A DNA stretch of 64,000 nt from Halorarum salinum (GTDB taxonomy: Archaea; Halobacteriota; Halobacteria; Halobacteriales; Haloferacaceae), in contig NZ_CP058579.1 in NCBI RefSeq assembly GCF_013402875.1, positions 558,001 to 622,000 on the forward strand, in the 5' to 3' direction. The number at the start of each line of letters is the position of its first letter. Position 1 is the first letter of the stretch. Under the pieces are notes generated by a model, which saw only the letters and a program-made list of their open reading frames with translations, ran no database searches and was not told the origin of the DNA. The position numbers and the translations under genes are program-made. Positions 1-9,025 of this stretch are shown here, one piece after another.

Positions 1-2
1 TA

Positions 3-212
3 CTCGACGTGCTACACGCGGTGGCCATCGAGGAACTGTACGACGTGGAGGGGATCCGGGACGACCTGAAGGAGAACCAGTTGCTGTACGAACTCGGCGA
101 GCGCCCGCAGGCGGAGTACGAGCGGCGCAAGGCCGAACTGGAGGCGGAACTCGACGCGGCCGAGGCGGCCCGCGAACAGCTGCGGAACAAGCAGGTGGAG
201 GTGCAGGGATGA
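3..212 (+). CDS. gvpG: Gas vesicle protein GvpG, 5' end cut by the window
   Basis: This is a minor gas-vesicle assembly protein, needed together with GvpF, H and J-M for vesicle formation in haloarchaea. The visible 69 residues include ELYDVEGIRDDLKENQLLYE and LGERPQAEYERRKAELEAEL, a charged helical pattern typical of GvpG. The frame stays open to the window edge and the residues before the first GTG (LDVLHAVA) still look like GvpG, so the true start lies upstream. Its last four bases overlap the next start (ATGA), which indicates translational coupling in the gvp operon. Confidence 0.9.
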   Translation, partial: LDVLHAVAIEELYDVEGIRDDLKENQLLYELGERPQAEYERRKAELEAELDAAEAAREQLRNKQVEVQG

Positions 213-874
213 CCGACGACGCCGACCGCGACGGGGACGACCGAAACGGTCGGGACGTCGACCGCGGCGAGGACGCCGGCAGCCGTGACGAGGACGTCGA
301 GCGGGAGGAGGACCACGTCGAGCGGGAGGGTGAGGACGACGTCGGTCGGGAAGCGGACGACGGCGACCGAGACGACGTCGAGCGCGCCGACGACCCCTCC
401 GGGGACGAACCGGTCGACGACGGGCCGCGTCGGGAGGGCGTCGACCGAAGGCCCGACCGGGAACGGTCGCTCCCCGAACGCCTGCACGAACTGGCCGAGG
501 ACCTCCTCGACGCCGGATCGATCGGCGGCGAGGGTCGAGCGGGACGGATCAGCTACGGCTACACGGCCCGGACCGGTCCCGGCGGCCCGCCGTCGGCGAG
601 GCGTCGCCGCGGGGCTCGCCGGACGTCCCCCCGGGCCGACCGTCCCGACGTCCACTCGACCGTCGAGCGGGACGGCGACGACCTCCGCGTCGTCGCGGAC
701 CTGCCGGGCGTCGACGTCGAGGAACTCACCGTCGGCGTGGACCAGGAACGGGACGAACTCGTGGTCGCCGTCGCCGACCGAGTGCTCACCCGCGTCCCCC
801 TCGAGGGCGCGGACACCTTCGTGAACGCCTCGCTCAACAACGACGTACTCACCGTACGCCTCACCAGACAATGA
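209..874 (+). CDS. gvpH: Gas vesicle protein GvpH (Hsp20-like)
   Basis: The 221-residue protein has a highly charged Asp/Glu/Arg-rich first half and a C-terminal alpha-crystallin/Hsp20-like domain from about residue 150, containing [20 protein letters not shown] and ending [12 protein letters not shown]. Haloarchaeal GvpH proteins share this Hsp20-like domain and are thought to act as chaperone-like accessory factors binding other Gvp proteins. The gene sits between gvpG and the gvpI position, overlapping each neighbour by four bases. The N-terminal low-complexity segment is longer than I would expect for GvpH. Confidence 0.88.
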   Translation: MTDDADRDGDDRNGRDVDRGEDAGSRDEDVEREEDHVEREGEDDVGREADDGDRDDVERADDPSGDEPVDDGPRREGVDRRPDRERSLPERLHELAEDLLDAGSIGGEGRAGRISYGYTARTGPGGPPSARRRRGARRTSPRADRPDVHSTVERDGDDLRVVADLPGVDVEELTVGVDQERDELVVAVADRVLTRVPLEGADTFVNASLNNDVLTVRLTRQ

Positions 875-1734
875 CCGACACAGCCAAGCGACCGACGGAC
901 GACGACCTCGCGGATCGCCTCGGCAGCCTCGACGATCTCGCCCGAGAGGGGCTGTTTCGACTCCACGACCACCTCGACGAGGTCGACGACTTCCTCTCGT
1001 GGCTCCGCGAGGAGATCCCGTCCGACGGGGACGGGATCGTCGCGGAGATCCACGACCTCGTCGAGGCCGTCGACGAGTTCGAGGACATCGTCGCCGAACT
1101 GGACCCGGAGGCGCTCGCCGAGGCGATCGACCTCGACGAGATCGACGCCGAGGACGTTCGGGCCGTCATGGACTCCGAGGAGGACCTGGACCTCCGGGAC
1201 TTGCTCGCTGTCCTCGACCTCGAGGGGCTCTGGCACGCGACCGACGTCCGCGACCTCTGGACCGAGATACGGAAGTTCCAGGAGGAGGCCGACGACGTCG
1301 ACTTCGGGGGCGACGACGGGGAGGCCGACGGGGACGGCGAGGGGGACGGTCTCGACGTTCCCGGCGTCGACACGGACGACGTCGGCATGGACGACGTCCC
1401 CACGGACCTGGCGGACGACCTCTCGGAGAAGCGCATCCAGTCGACGGTGATGGACGGCGTCGAGGAGTTCCGCTCGTCGGTGCTGGCCGCCCGCGCGGAA
1501 CTGAAGGAGGTGGTCGAGGAGAACCGGGAGCGGGCGGAGGACCGGAGCCGGGAGGTCCACTCGCGCAACCCGACCGCGGTGTCGACGCTCCCGCGGTCGC
1601 GCTCGACGACGCGGTTCGTCGGCCGGTTCTCGACGGTTCCCCGGGAGACCAGGTACTCCTCGGCGGAGAACAAGCGCCGGCTCTACGGCCGGCGGCTCGA
1701 GAGGGAGACCGAGGAGGTGGCGGAGGATGCCTGA
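871..1734 (+). CDS. Putative GvpI-like gas vesicle protein with a long acidic N-terminal extension
   Basis: The 287-residue product occupies the gvpI position between gvpH and gvpJ. Residues 1-190 are very acidic and predicted helical, with repeated Leu-Asp-Asp heptad-like stretches. The last 55 residues switch to a basic Ser/Thr/Arg-rich tail ([17 protein letters not shown], then [13 protein letters not shown]), which resembles the basic C-terminal end I associate with haloarchaeal GvpI. GvpI proteins are usually much shorter, so this may be GvpI fused to an extra acidic domain, or a different accessory protein. It overlaps gvpJ by eight bases. Confidence 0.55.
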   Translation: MTDTAKRPTDDDLADRLGSLDDLAREGLFRLHDHLDEVDDFLSWLREEIPSDGDGIVAEIHDLVEAVDEFEDIVAELDPEALAEAIDLDEIDAEDVRAVMDSEEDLDLRDLLAVLDLEGLWHATDVRDLWTEIRKFQEEADDVDFGGDDGEADGDGEGDGLDVPGVDTDDVGMDDVPTDLADDLSEKRIQSTVMDGVEEFRSSVLAARAELKEVVEENRERAEDRSREVHSRNPTAVSTLPRSRSTTRFVGRFSTVPRETRYSSAENKRRLYGRRLERETEEVAEDA

Positions 1735-2143
1735 CGCGCGACCGACGCGGACCCAGAGCGACCTCGCGGACGTGCTCGAACTCCTCCTCGACAAGGGGGT
1801 CGTCGTCAACGCCGACGTGGTGGTCTCGATCGGCGACACGGAGCTGCTGTCGGTCGAACTGCGCGCGGCCATCGCCTCCTTCGACACGGCCGCGAAGTAC
1901 GGGCTCCAGTTCCCCGCCGGCACCGACACCGACCGGCTCGCGGCCGCCGCCGGCGTCCCGGAGATCCGACACACTGCGGACGACCAGACGACGCTCGGCG
2001 ACCTCGACGACCTGGAGGCGGCCGGCGAACTCGAGGGGGAGTCCGAATCGAGGGAGGAGGAGGCGGAGTCCGCCGAGACGGACGACGAAAACGCGACCGC
2101 CGACGAACCGGAGGAGGTGGCCGAGGCGGATGACCAGGATTGA
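1727..2143 (+). CDS. gvpJ: Gas vesicle protein GvpJ (GvpA family)
   Basis: Residues 9-65 carry the GvpA-type fold signature ([20 protein letters not shown], then [20 protein letters not shown]), the amphipathic helix-strand pattern of the vesicle shell protein family. GvpJ is a minor GvpA paralogue required for assembly rather than bulk shell. The C-terminal 65 residues form an acidic Glu/Asp/Ala tail that GvpA itself lacks. The ATG overlaps the end of the preceding gene, and the 3' end overlaps gvpK by 14 bases. Confidence 0.92.
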   Translation: MPDARPTRTQSDLADVLELLLDKGVVVNADVVVSIGDTELLSVELRAAIASFDTAAKYGLQFPAGTDTDRLAAAAGVPEIRHTADDQTTLGDLDDLEAAGELEGESESREEEAESAETDDENATADEPEEVAEADDQD

Positions 2144-2489
2144 ACTCGACGGCGAGGAAGGGAACGCGGGCGACGGGCTGACGGCGCTCGTCGTCGCGGT
2201 CGTCGAGGTCCTCGTGGAGGCGCTCCAGCGCGAGGCGGTCCGCCGGATGGAGGGCGGCCGGCTCACGGACGAGGAGATCGAGCGGCTGGGCGCCCAGCTC
2301 GCGGCGATCGAGGAGGAACTGGACGACCTGAAGGAGACGCAGGGGATCGAGGAGGAGGTCGGACGGCTCCGCGGCGACCTCGACTCGCTCGTCGGCGACG
2401 CGGTCCGGTCGCTGGCCGACGAGCCGACCGGCGACGGGTCGCCCGAGGAGCGCCCCGCGACCGACGGGGGACCGGAGGCCGATGACTGA
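2130..2489 (+). CDS. gvpK: Gas vesicle protein GvpK
   Basis: A 119-residue acidic helical protein beginning [20 protein letters not shown]. The segment [20 protein letters not shown] followed by [20 protein letters not shown] is the characteristic GvpK core. The start was chosen at the ATG inside the end of gvpJ (gcggATGACC) because the frame remains open much further upstream, where the translation is Arg/Gly-rich shadow sequence. The stop overlaps the gvpL start by eight bases. Confidence 0.9.
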   Translation: MTRIELDGEEGNAGDGLTALVVAVVEVLVEALQREAVRRMEGGRLTDEEIERLGAQLAAIEEELDDLKETQGIEEEVGRLRGDLDSLVGDAVRSLADEPTGDGSPEERPATDGGPEADD

Positions 2490-3267
2490 CGCGGACCCGG
2501 CGGAGGGTCGCTACCTCTACTGCGTCGTGGACGCGGATCGCGGCGACCCGGACTCGTTCGCGGCCGACGGCATCGACGACGGCGAGCCGTACGTGGTCGC
2601 GTCCGACGGGGTCGGCGCCGTCGTCCAGCGGCGCGCCGAGCCGTTCGACAGCGACGACCTCTCGGAGGTGAAACGGTGGCTCGTCTCCCACCAGCTGGTC
2701 GTCGACGCCGCCGGCGAGACGTTCGGCACGCCGCTCCCGTTCCGGTTCGACACCATCCTCCGGGGCGACGACGACGCCGTCCGGGAGTGGCTCGCGGCCG
2801 AGCGGGGGACGCTCCGCGAGCACCTCGACGCGTTCGCCGGGAAGTGGGAGTACCGGGTGACCCTCTCGACGGAGGGGGAGTTCTCGCCGGAGGGCGACGA
2901 GCGGCTGGCGGACCTCGAGGAACGGATCGCGGACGCGGGCGAGGGAACGGCGTACCTGCTGGAGAAGCAGCGCGAGCAGCGCCGCCGGGAGCTCGAACGC
3001 GAGCGCGACGAACTGCTGGCCGCCGACCTCCGGGAGCGGCTCGAACCGCTCGTGGACCGGATCGAACCGATCGACGCCGCGGACCCGTTGCGGGAGGGGA
3101 ACCCGTCGAACCGCGTCGCCGGCTTCACGCTGCTTGCCGGGCGCGACAGCGAGCCCGACGTCGGCGCGGCGCTGGACGCGGTCGCCGCCGACGGGGACGT
3201 CGAGGTGGAGTACACGGGGCCGTGGCCGCCGTACTCGTTCGCGCCCGAACTGGAGGGGGAACCGTGA
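2482..3267 (+). CDS. gvpL: Gas vesicle protein GvpL (GvpF/L family)
   Basis: The 261-residue product opens with the GvpF/L signature [13 protein letters not shown] and contains the second conserved block [21 protein letters not shown] charged helical central section ([20 protein letters not shown]) and the end [20 protein letters not shown] match the two-lobed ferredoxin-like GvpF/L architecture. These proteins are accessory assembly factors found at low level in vesicles and can contact several other Gvp proteins. It overlaps gvpK by eight bases and gvpM by four. Confidence 0.93.
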   Translation: MTDADPAEGRYLYCVVDADRGDPDSFAADGIDDGEPYVVASDGVGAVVQRRAEPFDSDDLSEVKRWLVSHQLVVDAAGETFGTPLPFRFDTILRGDDDAVREWLAAERGTLREHLDAFAGKWEYRVTLSTEGEFSPEGDERLADLEERIADAGEGTAYLLEKQREQRRRELERERDELLAADLRERLEPLVDRIEPIDAADPLREGNPSNRVAGFTLLAGRDSEPDVGAALDAVAADGDVEVEYTGPWPPYSFAPELEGEP

Positions 3268-3788
3268 GGCCGAGGAAGGACGAGGGCGCCCTGACCGACC
3301 TGGTCGACGTGCTGCTGGACGAGGGCGTGGTGCTGCAGGCCGACGTCGTCGTCTCCGTCGCCGAGGTTCCCCTCGTCGGCGTGAACCTCCGGGCGGCCGT
3401 CGCCGGGATGTCGACCATGACCGAGTACGGCTTCTTCGAGGAGTGGGACCGCCGGCACCGCGAGCGGTCGGACTCCGGCGGGCTGGAGTCCACCGGTGAC
3501 GGTCCGGTGGCCGTCGACGCCGGGCCGGCGGACTCCGGGTCGGCCGCCGCCGAACCGTCCGACGCCGTGCGCTCGGAGCCGGCGGGCTCCCGCCGTTCGG
3601 AGCTGCGCCCCGCCGGGATTCCGGACTCCCGGCCGAAGGCGCCGGCGGCCGACCCGGGCCGTCACCGCCCGGAGGACCCCGTCGTGCCGGTCGACGAAGG
3701 GAACGACGACGACGCGGACGAAGCCGACGTCGAAGACGACGTACGCGACGCCGGAAGCGCGGGCGACCCCCCCGACTCCGAACGCTGA
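3264..3788 (+). CDS. gvpM: Gas vesicle protein GvpM (GvpA family), long C-terminal tail
   Basis: The GTG start at the gvpL stop (accGTGAgg) gives a 174-residue protein whose residues 8-60 are a GvpA-like domain (LTDLVDVLLDEGVVLQADV, VSVAEVPLVGVNLRAAVAGM). It continues MTEYGFFEEWDRRHRE, as expected for GvpM. About 100 residues of Pro/Ser/Asp-rich low-complexity tail follow, roughly doubling the usual GvpM length. This is the last gene of the operon; the next gene follows 54 bases later with its own promoter-like sequence. Confidence 0.88.
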   Translation: MRPRKDEGALTDLVDVLLDEGVVLQADVVVSVAEVPLVGVNLRAAVAGMSTMTEYGFFEEWDRRHRERSDSGGLESTGDGPVAVDAGPADSGSAAAEPSDAVRSEPAGSRRSELRPAGIPDSRPKAPAADPGRHRPEDPVVPVDEGNDDDADEADVEDDVRDAGSAGDPPDSER

Positions 3789-3842
3789 CCGCCGGGGGGC
3801 GCTATCGAAACCCTTAGTGTCGGACTCCGCCAAGCCCGGCCC

Positions 3843-4109
3843 ATGCAGAAGCTCATCGTCCACGGCGACCCCGGCATCCGGACGGGCGCCGTCATCGACT
3901 ACGGGGGCGAGGAGATGGTCGTCTTCGCGCTCCAGCGGCAGGGCGAGTGGCACGGTCCGGACGAGCCCCAGCTCTGGTGTACCATCGGCACCGAGGACGA
4001 GCGCGAGGCGTTCGAGAAGCGCGAGTACGTCCCCCACTGGCTCGAGGTCGAGAGCATCGACGCCGAGGCGCTCGACGTCGTGAAGGCGAAGGGCGACCTC
4101 GCGGTCTGA
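3843..4109 (+). CDS. HAH_0734-type small conserved haloarchaeal protein
   Basis: An 88-residue acidic protein with a compact beta-rich pattern (MQKLIVHGDPGIRTGAVIDY, then EEMVVFALQRQGEWHGPDEP, QLWCTIGTEDEREAFE). I recognise it as the small haloarchaeal family represented by HAH_0734, of unknown function. A TATA-like ccttagtg about 28 bases before the ATG suggests a separate, nearly leaderless transcript. It converges with the phosphodiesterase gene downstream. No catalytic motif is evident. Confidence 0.75.
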   Translation: MQKLIVHGDPGIRTGAVIDYGGEEMVVFALQRQGEWHGPDEPQLWCTIGTEDEREAFEKREYVPHWLEVESIDAEALDVVKAKGDLAV

Positions 4110-4183
4110 GCGGTCCGCGAGCGGTTTCCCCCGACGGGCGGCCCGTCCCTTTGTTCGACCACCCGTCGACCCCCGTCGTTCGA

Positions 4184-4981
4184 CTACCCGTCGAGGACGT
4201 CCCAGCGGTCGACGATGAGCCCGTCGACGCCGGCCTCGACCAGCTCTCCGGCGGTTTCCGCGCCGTCGACGGTCCACGCGTTGACCGCGAACCCGTCGTC
4301 GTGGGCCGTCGAGACGAGGTCGGACCCCGGGACGAGTTCGTGGTCCGGGTGGACGGCCTCGCAGCCGAGTTCGCGGGCGAGCGAGAGCCGCTCCTCGGTC
4401 GAATCGGAGAACACGGGCGCGAGCGCGGCGTCCTCGGACTCCGCCCGCAGTTCCCGGAGCGCGTCCGCCGAGAACGACGAGAGGAGGACCTCGTTCTCGA
4501 CCCCCTCGACGGCCGCGAGCACGTCGGCCGCCATCCCCTCGTGCTTGAGCTCGACGTTGACGCCGGTGTCCGGCGGCACCGCCGCGAGCAGGTCCGAAAG
4601 CAGCGGGATCGGCTCCCCCGAGTCGAGGACGGTCAACTCGCGGAGCGTCCCCCAGTCGGTGCTGGAGACGGTCCCCGCGCCGTCGGTCAGCCGGTTCAGT
4701 TGGTCGTCGTGGAAGACGACGAGCTCGCCGGAGCCGCATCGCTGGACGTCGACCTCGACCACGTCGACGTGGGGAGCGGACTCCTCGACGGCGAGAACGG
4801 TGTTCTCGGGGTACTGGTCGGCACAGCCCCTGTGGCCGATGAGACGGACGTCGGCCGCCGTCGCGTCGGGCTCGCCCGACCGATCCCCCGGCGATCCGGA
4901 ACAGCCGGCGAGCGCGACCGCGCCGCTCGCGCCGACCGCCGCCAGCAACTCCCGCCGCGTGCGTCCGCCTTCCGCGCTCAT
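4184..4981 (-). CDS. Exported glycerophosphodiester phosphodiesterase lipoprotein
   Basis: The 265-residue protein starts with a twin-arginine signal (TRRELLAAVG) and a lipobox (VALAGCSGS), so it is probably a Tat-exported lipid-anchored protein. The mature part is a GDPD TIM barrel: IGHRGCADQYPENT is the catalytic His-Arg/Glu motif, VEVDVQRCGSGELVVFHDDQ carries the metal and second His residues, and VNVELKHEG and the terminal VDGLIVDRWD complete the barrel. It would hydrolyse glycerophosphodiesters to glycerol-3-phosphate and an alcohol. Start at the ATG preceding the Tat signal. Confidence 0.88.
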   Translation of the reverse strand: MSAEGGRTRRELLAAVGASGAVALAGCSGSPGDRSGEPDATAADVRLIGHRGCADQYPENTVLAVEESAPHVDVVEVDVQRCGSGELVVFHDDQLNRLTDGAGTVSSTDWGTLRELTVLDSGEPIPLLSDLLAAVPPDTGVNVELKHEGMAADVLAAVEGVENEVLLSSFSADALRELRAESEDAALAPVFSDSTEERLSLARELGCEAVHPDHELVPGSDLVSTAHDDGFAVNAWTVDGAETAGELVEAGVDGLIVDRWDVLDG

Positions 4982-5069
4982 ACTGGCGTTCCGACACGAC
5001 GGCCCGTAATCGTTCTACCGGTCGCGGGAGGGCGTCCGATCCGACAGGCGTCCGCCGCCGCCGTCCGGT

Positions 5070-7463
5070 CTACTCCGGGAGCTCCGTCCGGTCGACCCGG
5101 TACAGCGTCACTTCCGACGTCTCCACCACCGGCTGGACGCCGGGAATCTCCCCGAACGCGACGGTGGCGTCGCCGTACCGGATCCGCTCGCCGGGACCGA
5201 CCCAGACGTACTCCACGTCGTACTCGCGGAGCACCCGGACCGTCTCGTCGCGGTCGGTGTAGGCGTCGTCCACGTCGCGCACGCGGTCGAAGTAGGCGTC
5301 CTCCCCGCGGTAGCCGACCTCGTGGTGCCAGCCCGCGACCGTCGCCACCCCGGTCAGGCTCGCGGCCGGACTGGCCTCCCACCGGTACATGCCGGGGCCG
5401 TGCCCGTACCGGCTCTCCGCGCCGGGGTAGACGCCCGTCGCTGGCGCCGAGAGCATCGTCGGCTGGCCGGGTCGCTCGTCGAGGTACTGGATGGCGCGGG
5501 CCTCCTCGGGGTGGTGGGTCTCGACGAACCGCGTCGCGTCCAGCGTCGGCCCGCCGGCCGGTTCCCGGTCCACGTGGGCCGGCAGCGCGAAGGCGGCGTA
5601 CGCGCCGGTCGAGACGAGCAGCGCGGCGACGAACACCGACGCCGCGATCCGCCGCCACTCCCGATTCGGCCAGAGGGTCCCGCGCGAGGGCGGGTCGAGC
5701 AGCGCGCCGAGCGCGACGCCCGCCGCGGTCGCCCAGAGCGGCCACACCTGCGCGTACGTCTTGAACACCGTGTTCATCCGTCCGGGACCGGCCTCCTCGG
5801 CCAGGTAGACGAGTTCGACGAGCAGCACCAGGCCCGCGCCCGCGACGATCAGCACCGCCTCGAAGCCCGCCCGTTCGGTCCGCAGGGCGACCCAGCCGAC
5901 GACGAGCAGCGGGGCCAGCAGCGCGAGCGCCGGGAAGCCGATCACGAGCGCGACCGCCGCGAACCCGACCGTCGCGGCCGCGACCTCGACGGGCCGGTCG
6001 CGCCCGACGCGCCCGAACAGGAGGGCGGCGAAGGCGGCGACGAAGGCGCCGTGGACGCCGAGCAGGCCGGGGAGCCCCGAGCGCATCTCCGGGGTGAGCA
6101 GTTCGACGCTGCGACTGCTCCCGCCGCCGGTAGCGATGCCGAGCAGGAACGGCGCGGCGACGACGACGGCCAGCACCCCCGCGCCGGCGACGAGGACGCC
6201 GGCGACGACCGGACGGGCGAGTTCGGCCGCGAGCCGGGAGTCGCCGGTCGCCCGGTCGACGCCCCGCCGGAGCGGCCCGGGGAGGAGCGTCCGCGGGGGC
6301 GTCGGGGCGAGCGTCAGGCCGAGCCACGCCAGCCCGAACACGCTGGGGAAGCTCCAGGTGTTGACGACGGCCTGGAACCCGCCGAGGACGGGCACCGCGC
6401 CGAACAGCAGCAGCCGTCGGCGCCGCGTCGCCGGCACGTCGGTCGCGGCGTGGGTGGCCGACTCGGGGTCCGCGGCGTGGGTGCCGGAGCCGAACCCGCC
6501 GTCCGTCCGCGACCCGGCTCGGTAGAGGGCGAACGCGAGGGCGGCGGCGAGGAGCAGGAACGGCGTGTCGGTCATGTGGGCGTGGAGGTCGCCGTTGAGC
6601 CACGCGAACAGGGGGAACTCGTTGATCGTGCCCTCGATGACCCGGCTCGCGGTCCAGTAGGAGAACTCGCGGGCCGCCTCGCCGGTGTGGTCGAACCCGA
6701 GGGCGTCGCCCAGGCTCGCCTGCAGATCGGGCGGGAACAGCCGGAACACCGCCCAGCCGGCGGTCACGAGGTTCGAGCCGACGCCGACGAGGAACGCCGC
6801 CAACGCGCCGGCCCGCCGCCGGTCGCCACCCCTGCTCGCGGCCACCGCCCCGGCGAGGTCGAACGCCGCGGCGACGAGCATGGCGAAGAAGCCCGCCAAC
6901 GCGACGTTGTACGCGAAGTCGGCCGTGGTCCCCGTGAGGGTCGCCAGCAGCGCCGTCAACAGGTGGCCGCCGTAGTAGTACTGGACCGCCTCGCCGGCGA
7001 ACCACACGTCCCGTGGCGGCAGGACCTCGGCCCGGAGCAACGACTTCAGCAGGCCGAAGTCGAGGAACTTCTCCCCGGCCAGCGGGTCGACGGCCGGGTC
7101 GAAGCCCCGGATGACGACGACGAGCGCGAACGCGACGAGGAAGACGACGGCCGTGTCGAGGACGGCGTCCCGGTTCACGGGAACCGCGGGCTCGAACTCG
7201 CCCCGCCGGAGCGCGTCCCGGTCGAAGGCGGCGAGCGCCGAGAGCGCGACGAGGACGGCGAGCGAGGCGACGAGCGCCGGAACCCCGAACGCGACGCGGC
7301 CGACCCAGAAGGAGACGACCCCGAGCACCAGCAGCGAGGTCGGGAGCGCGAAGCCGGCGCCCCGCGAGGCCGAGCGGGGGAACAGCCGGGCTGCGAGCGG
7401 GAGCCCCAGGGCGGCGAGGGCGGCGTAGGCGAGGAGCCAGACCGCGAGAAGACCGTACTCCAT
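5070..7463 (-). CDS. DUF2298 (YYY-family) polytopic membrane protein
   Basis: The 797-residue protein has many hydrophobic segments and the two signature blocks of the archaeal DUF2298 family: AVQYYYGGHLLTAL (around residues 160-175) and FAWLNGDLHAHMTDTPFLLL (around 285-305). Its multi-pass, mixed-loop architecture resembles lipid-linked-sugar glycosyltransferases of the GT-C type, but the activity is inferred. The start was placed at MEYGLLAVWLL, where the first membrane helix begins; upstream in-frame sequence is non-hydrophobic. It is divergent from the glycosyltransferase/GtrA pair. Confidence 0.85.
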   Translation of the reverse strand: MEYGLLAVWLLAYAALAALGLPLAARLFPRSASRGAGFALPTSLLVLGVVSFWVGRVAFGVPALVASLAVLVALSALAAFDRDALRRGEFEPAVPVNRDAVLDTAVVFLVAFALVVVIRGFDPAVDPLAGEKFLDFGLLKSLLRAEVLPPRDVWFAGEAVQYYYGGHLLTALLATLTGTTADFAYNVALAGFFAMLVAAAFDLAGAVAASRGGDRRRAGALAAFLVGVGSNLVTAGWAVFRLFPPDLQASLGDALGFDHTGEAAREFSYWTASRVIEGTINEFPLFAWLNGDLHAHMTDTPFLLLAAALAFALYRAGSRTDGGFGSGTHAADPESATHAATDVPATRRRRLLLFGAVPVLGGFQAVVNTWSFPSVFGLAWLGLTLAPTPPRTLLPGPLRRGVDRATGDSRLAAELARPVVAGVLVAGAGVLAVVVAAPFLLGIATGGGSSRSVELLTPEMRSGLPGLLGVHGAFVAAFAALLFGRVGRDRPVEVAAATVGFAAVALVIGFPALALLAPLLVVGWVALRTERAGFEAVLIVAGAGLVLLVELVYLAEEAGPGRMNTVFKTYAQVWPLWATAAGVALGALLDPPSRGTLWPNREWRRIAASVFVAALLVSTGAYAAFALPAHVDREPAGGPTLDATRFVETHHPEEARAIQYLDERPGQPTMLSAPATGVYPGAESRYGHGPGMYRWEASPAASLTGVATVAGWHHEVGYRGEDAYFDRVRDVDDAYTDRDETVRVLREYDVEYVWVGPGERIRYGDATVAFGEIPGVQPVVETSEVTLYRVDRTELPE

Positions 7464-7570
7464 CGCGTGTGAGAGTCGGCCGACGGGGTAAGTTCCTTTT
7501 GGACTGTGCCGACCGCCCCTCGCCGGTCCCGTCGACCACGGCCCCCCAACCGCGCCACGGTTCCGCACGG

Positions 7571-7579
7571 CTTTTACCC
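7571..7579 (+). promoter_or_regulatory. TATA-like box for the glycosyltransferase gene
   Basis: The string cttttaccc is centred about 28 bases upstream of the ATG at 7602. This is the spacing of a leaderless haloarchaeal transcript and supports choosing that ATG over upstream in-frame starts. Confidence 0.5.
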
Positions 7580-7601
7580 GCGCCGGGGAAACTGGGGCCA
7601 A

Positions 7602-8396
7602 ATGTCGCCGTCCGTCGGCGTCGTCGTCCCCGCCTACGACCCCTCGCCCGAGCGGTTGCGCGCCTACCTCCGGGACGTCCGGGACGTGCTCGACCCGGAC
7701 GAGCTACGGGTCGAACTCGACGCGCCCGCGCCCGGCCAGCCCGCGTCGCTCGACCTGCCGCCCGACGTGGACTGCGCCGTCGCCGGCCGCCGCCGCGGGA
7801 AGGGCGCGGCCGTGACGGCCGGGTTCGAGGCGCTCTCGACCGACGTGCTCGCGTTCGCCGACGCCGACGGCGCGACGCCGGCCGCGTCGCTCTCCGACGC
7901 CGTCTCGCGGGTGACCGCCGGCGACGCCGACCTCGCAGTGGGTTCCCGCCGCCATCCGCACGCGGACGTGCGGTCCCACCAGACGTTCGCCCGGCGCTTC
8001 CTCGGCGACGGCTTCGCCTGGGTCGCGCGCCGCCTGCTCGAAGCCGAGCTGTACGACTACCAGTGCGGCGCGAAGGCGATCACCGCCGACGCGTGGGTCC
8101 GCATCCGGAACCACCTGTACGAGCCCGGGTTCGCCTGGGACATCGAACTCGTCGCGGTCGCCGCCGCCCTGGACAACGAGGTCGCGGAGGTGCCGGTGAC
8201 GTGGGAGGACCAGCCGGGTTCGACGGTCGCGCCCGTGCGCGACACCCTCGACATGGGCCGGGGGCTGCTCGTCGCGCGCCACCGAGCGCGGCTCATCCGG
8301 AACGACCGACTGCACCGCCTGCTGGACCGCGAGGGCGCCATCGCGCTCGTCGAGCAGTCGGGCGAGGACCCCGACCCGGGGAGCGACCCGCGATGA
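7602..8396 (+). CDS. GT2-family glycosyltransferase (dolichyl-phosphate sugar synthase type)
   Basis: The 264-residue GT-A enzyme contains VGVVVPAYDPSPE (nucleotide-binding strand), CAVAGRRRGKGAAVTAGFEA, the DxD-like FADADGATPA, and the acceptor block LYDYQCGAKAITADAW typical of DPM1/DPG synthase-like enzymes. It lacks C-terminal membrane helices, so it would act at the cytoplasmic face. The next gene, encoding a GtrA-like flippase/anchor protein, overlaps by four bases; such pairs load a sugar on a polyprenyl phosphate and move it across the membrane. The exact sugar cannot be told. Confidence 0.83.
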   Translation: MSPSVGVVVPAYDPSPERLRAYLRDVRDVLDPDELRVELDAPAPGQPASLDLPPDVDCAVAGRRRGKGAAVTAGFEALSTDVLAFADADGATPAASLSDAVSRVTAGDADLAVGSRRHPHADVRSHQTFARRFLGDGFAWVARRLLEAELYDYQCGAKAITADAWVRIRNHLYEPGFAWDIELVAVAAALDNEVAEVPVTWEDQPGSTVAPVRDTLDMGRGLLVARHRARLIRNDRLHRLLDREGAIALVEQSGEDPDPGSDPR

Positions 8397-8950
8397 CCGG
8401 CGACGGGGACCGCGGCGGCGGCGGGAGCGGCGAGGGGGTCGGCGACGGGGGCACCTCGACCGTCGGGGGCGACGGCCGCGTCGAGGACGGCACCTCGCGC
8501 GCGCTCGCGACGCTCGCCTCCCGGGCCCGCATCGGCCAGTTCGTCTCGGTCGGGGTCGCGGGCGCGACCGTCGAGACGCTCGTCGTCGCGGTGCTCACCG
8601 CGGGGGTCCTCGCCGGCCTCGCCGTCGCGCCGCTGGCGGCCAAGGCCGTCGGCGCGGAGGCGTCCATCACGCTGATGTTCCTGCTGAACGACCGCTACAC
8701 CTTCTCGGGGGAGGGTGCGGCGGGCCTAGCCGCGGTCGGCCGCCGGTGGGCGCGCTCGCACCTCGTCCGGCTCGGCGGGCTGACGGTCGCGTTCGTCGTG
8801 CTCTGGCTGCTGACCGCCCGGACGGACGTCAGCCTCGTCGTCGCGGGCGCGGACTTCTGGCCCACCGTCGCAAACGCCGTCGGCATCGGCACCGGCATGG
8901 TCCTCAACTACGTCGCCGAGAGCGTGTTCACCTGGCGCGTGCTCGACTGA
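8393..8950 (+). CDS. GtrA-like membrane protein
   Basis: A 185-residue protein with a Gly/Asp-rich N-terminus followed by four predicted membrane helices. Residues 45-70 (IGQFVSVGVAGATVETLVVA), FLLNDRYTFSGEG and the final GMVLNYVAESVFTWRV match the GtrA/DPMS_TM family, whose members help translocate polyprenyl-linked sugars or anchor the synthase. Translation is coupled to the upstream glycosyltransferase by the ATGA overlap. Confidence 0.82.
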   Translation: MTGDGDRGGGGSGEGVGDGGTSTVGGDGRVEDGTSRALATLASRARIGQFVSVGVAGATVETLVVAVLTAGVLAGLAVAPLAAKAVGAEASITLMFLLNDRYTFSGEGAAGLAAVGRRWARSHLVRLGGLTVAFVVLWLLTARTDVSLVVAGADFWPTVANAVGIGTGMVLNYVAESVFTWRVLD

Positions 8951-9025
8951 CCGTGGGGCAGAGTCGCATACGGCGCCGCCCCGGGAAACACAACCCTTAC
9001 AAGCGGCGACCGTGTTCGATTCGGT

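Noticed and set aside
559-1974. Long reverse-strand open frames opposite the gvp genes
   Set aside because: They are Arg/Ser/Pro-rich shadows created by the high-GC codon pattern; the forward frames carry recognisable Gvp families with overlapping starts and stops.
2517-4997. An 826-codon reverse open frame spanning gvpL, gvpM and the GDPD gene
   Set aside because: Its translation is low-complexity Arg/Gly/Ser sequence. The GDPD protein is in a different reverse frame with complete catalytic motifs.
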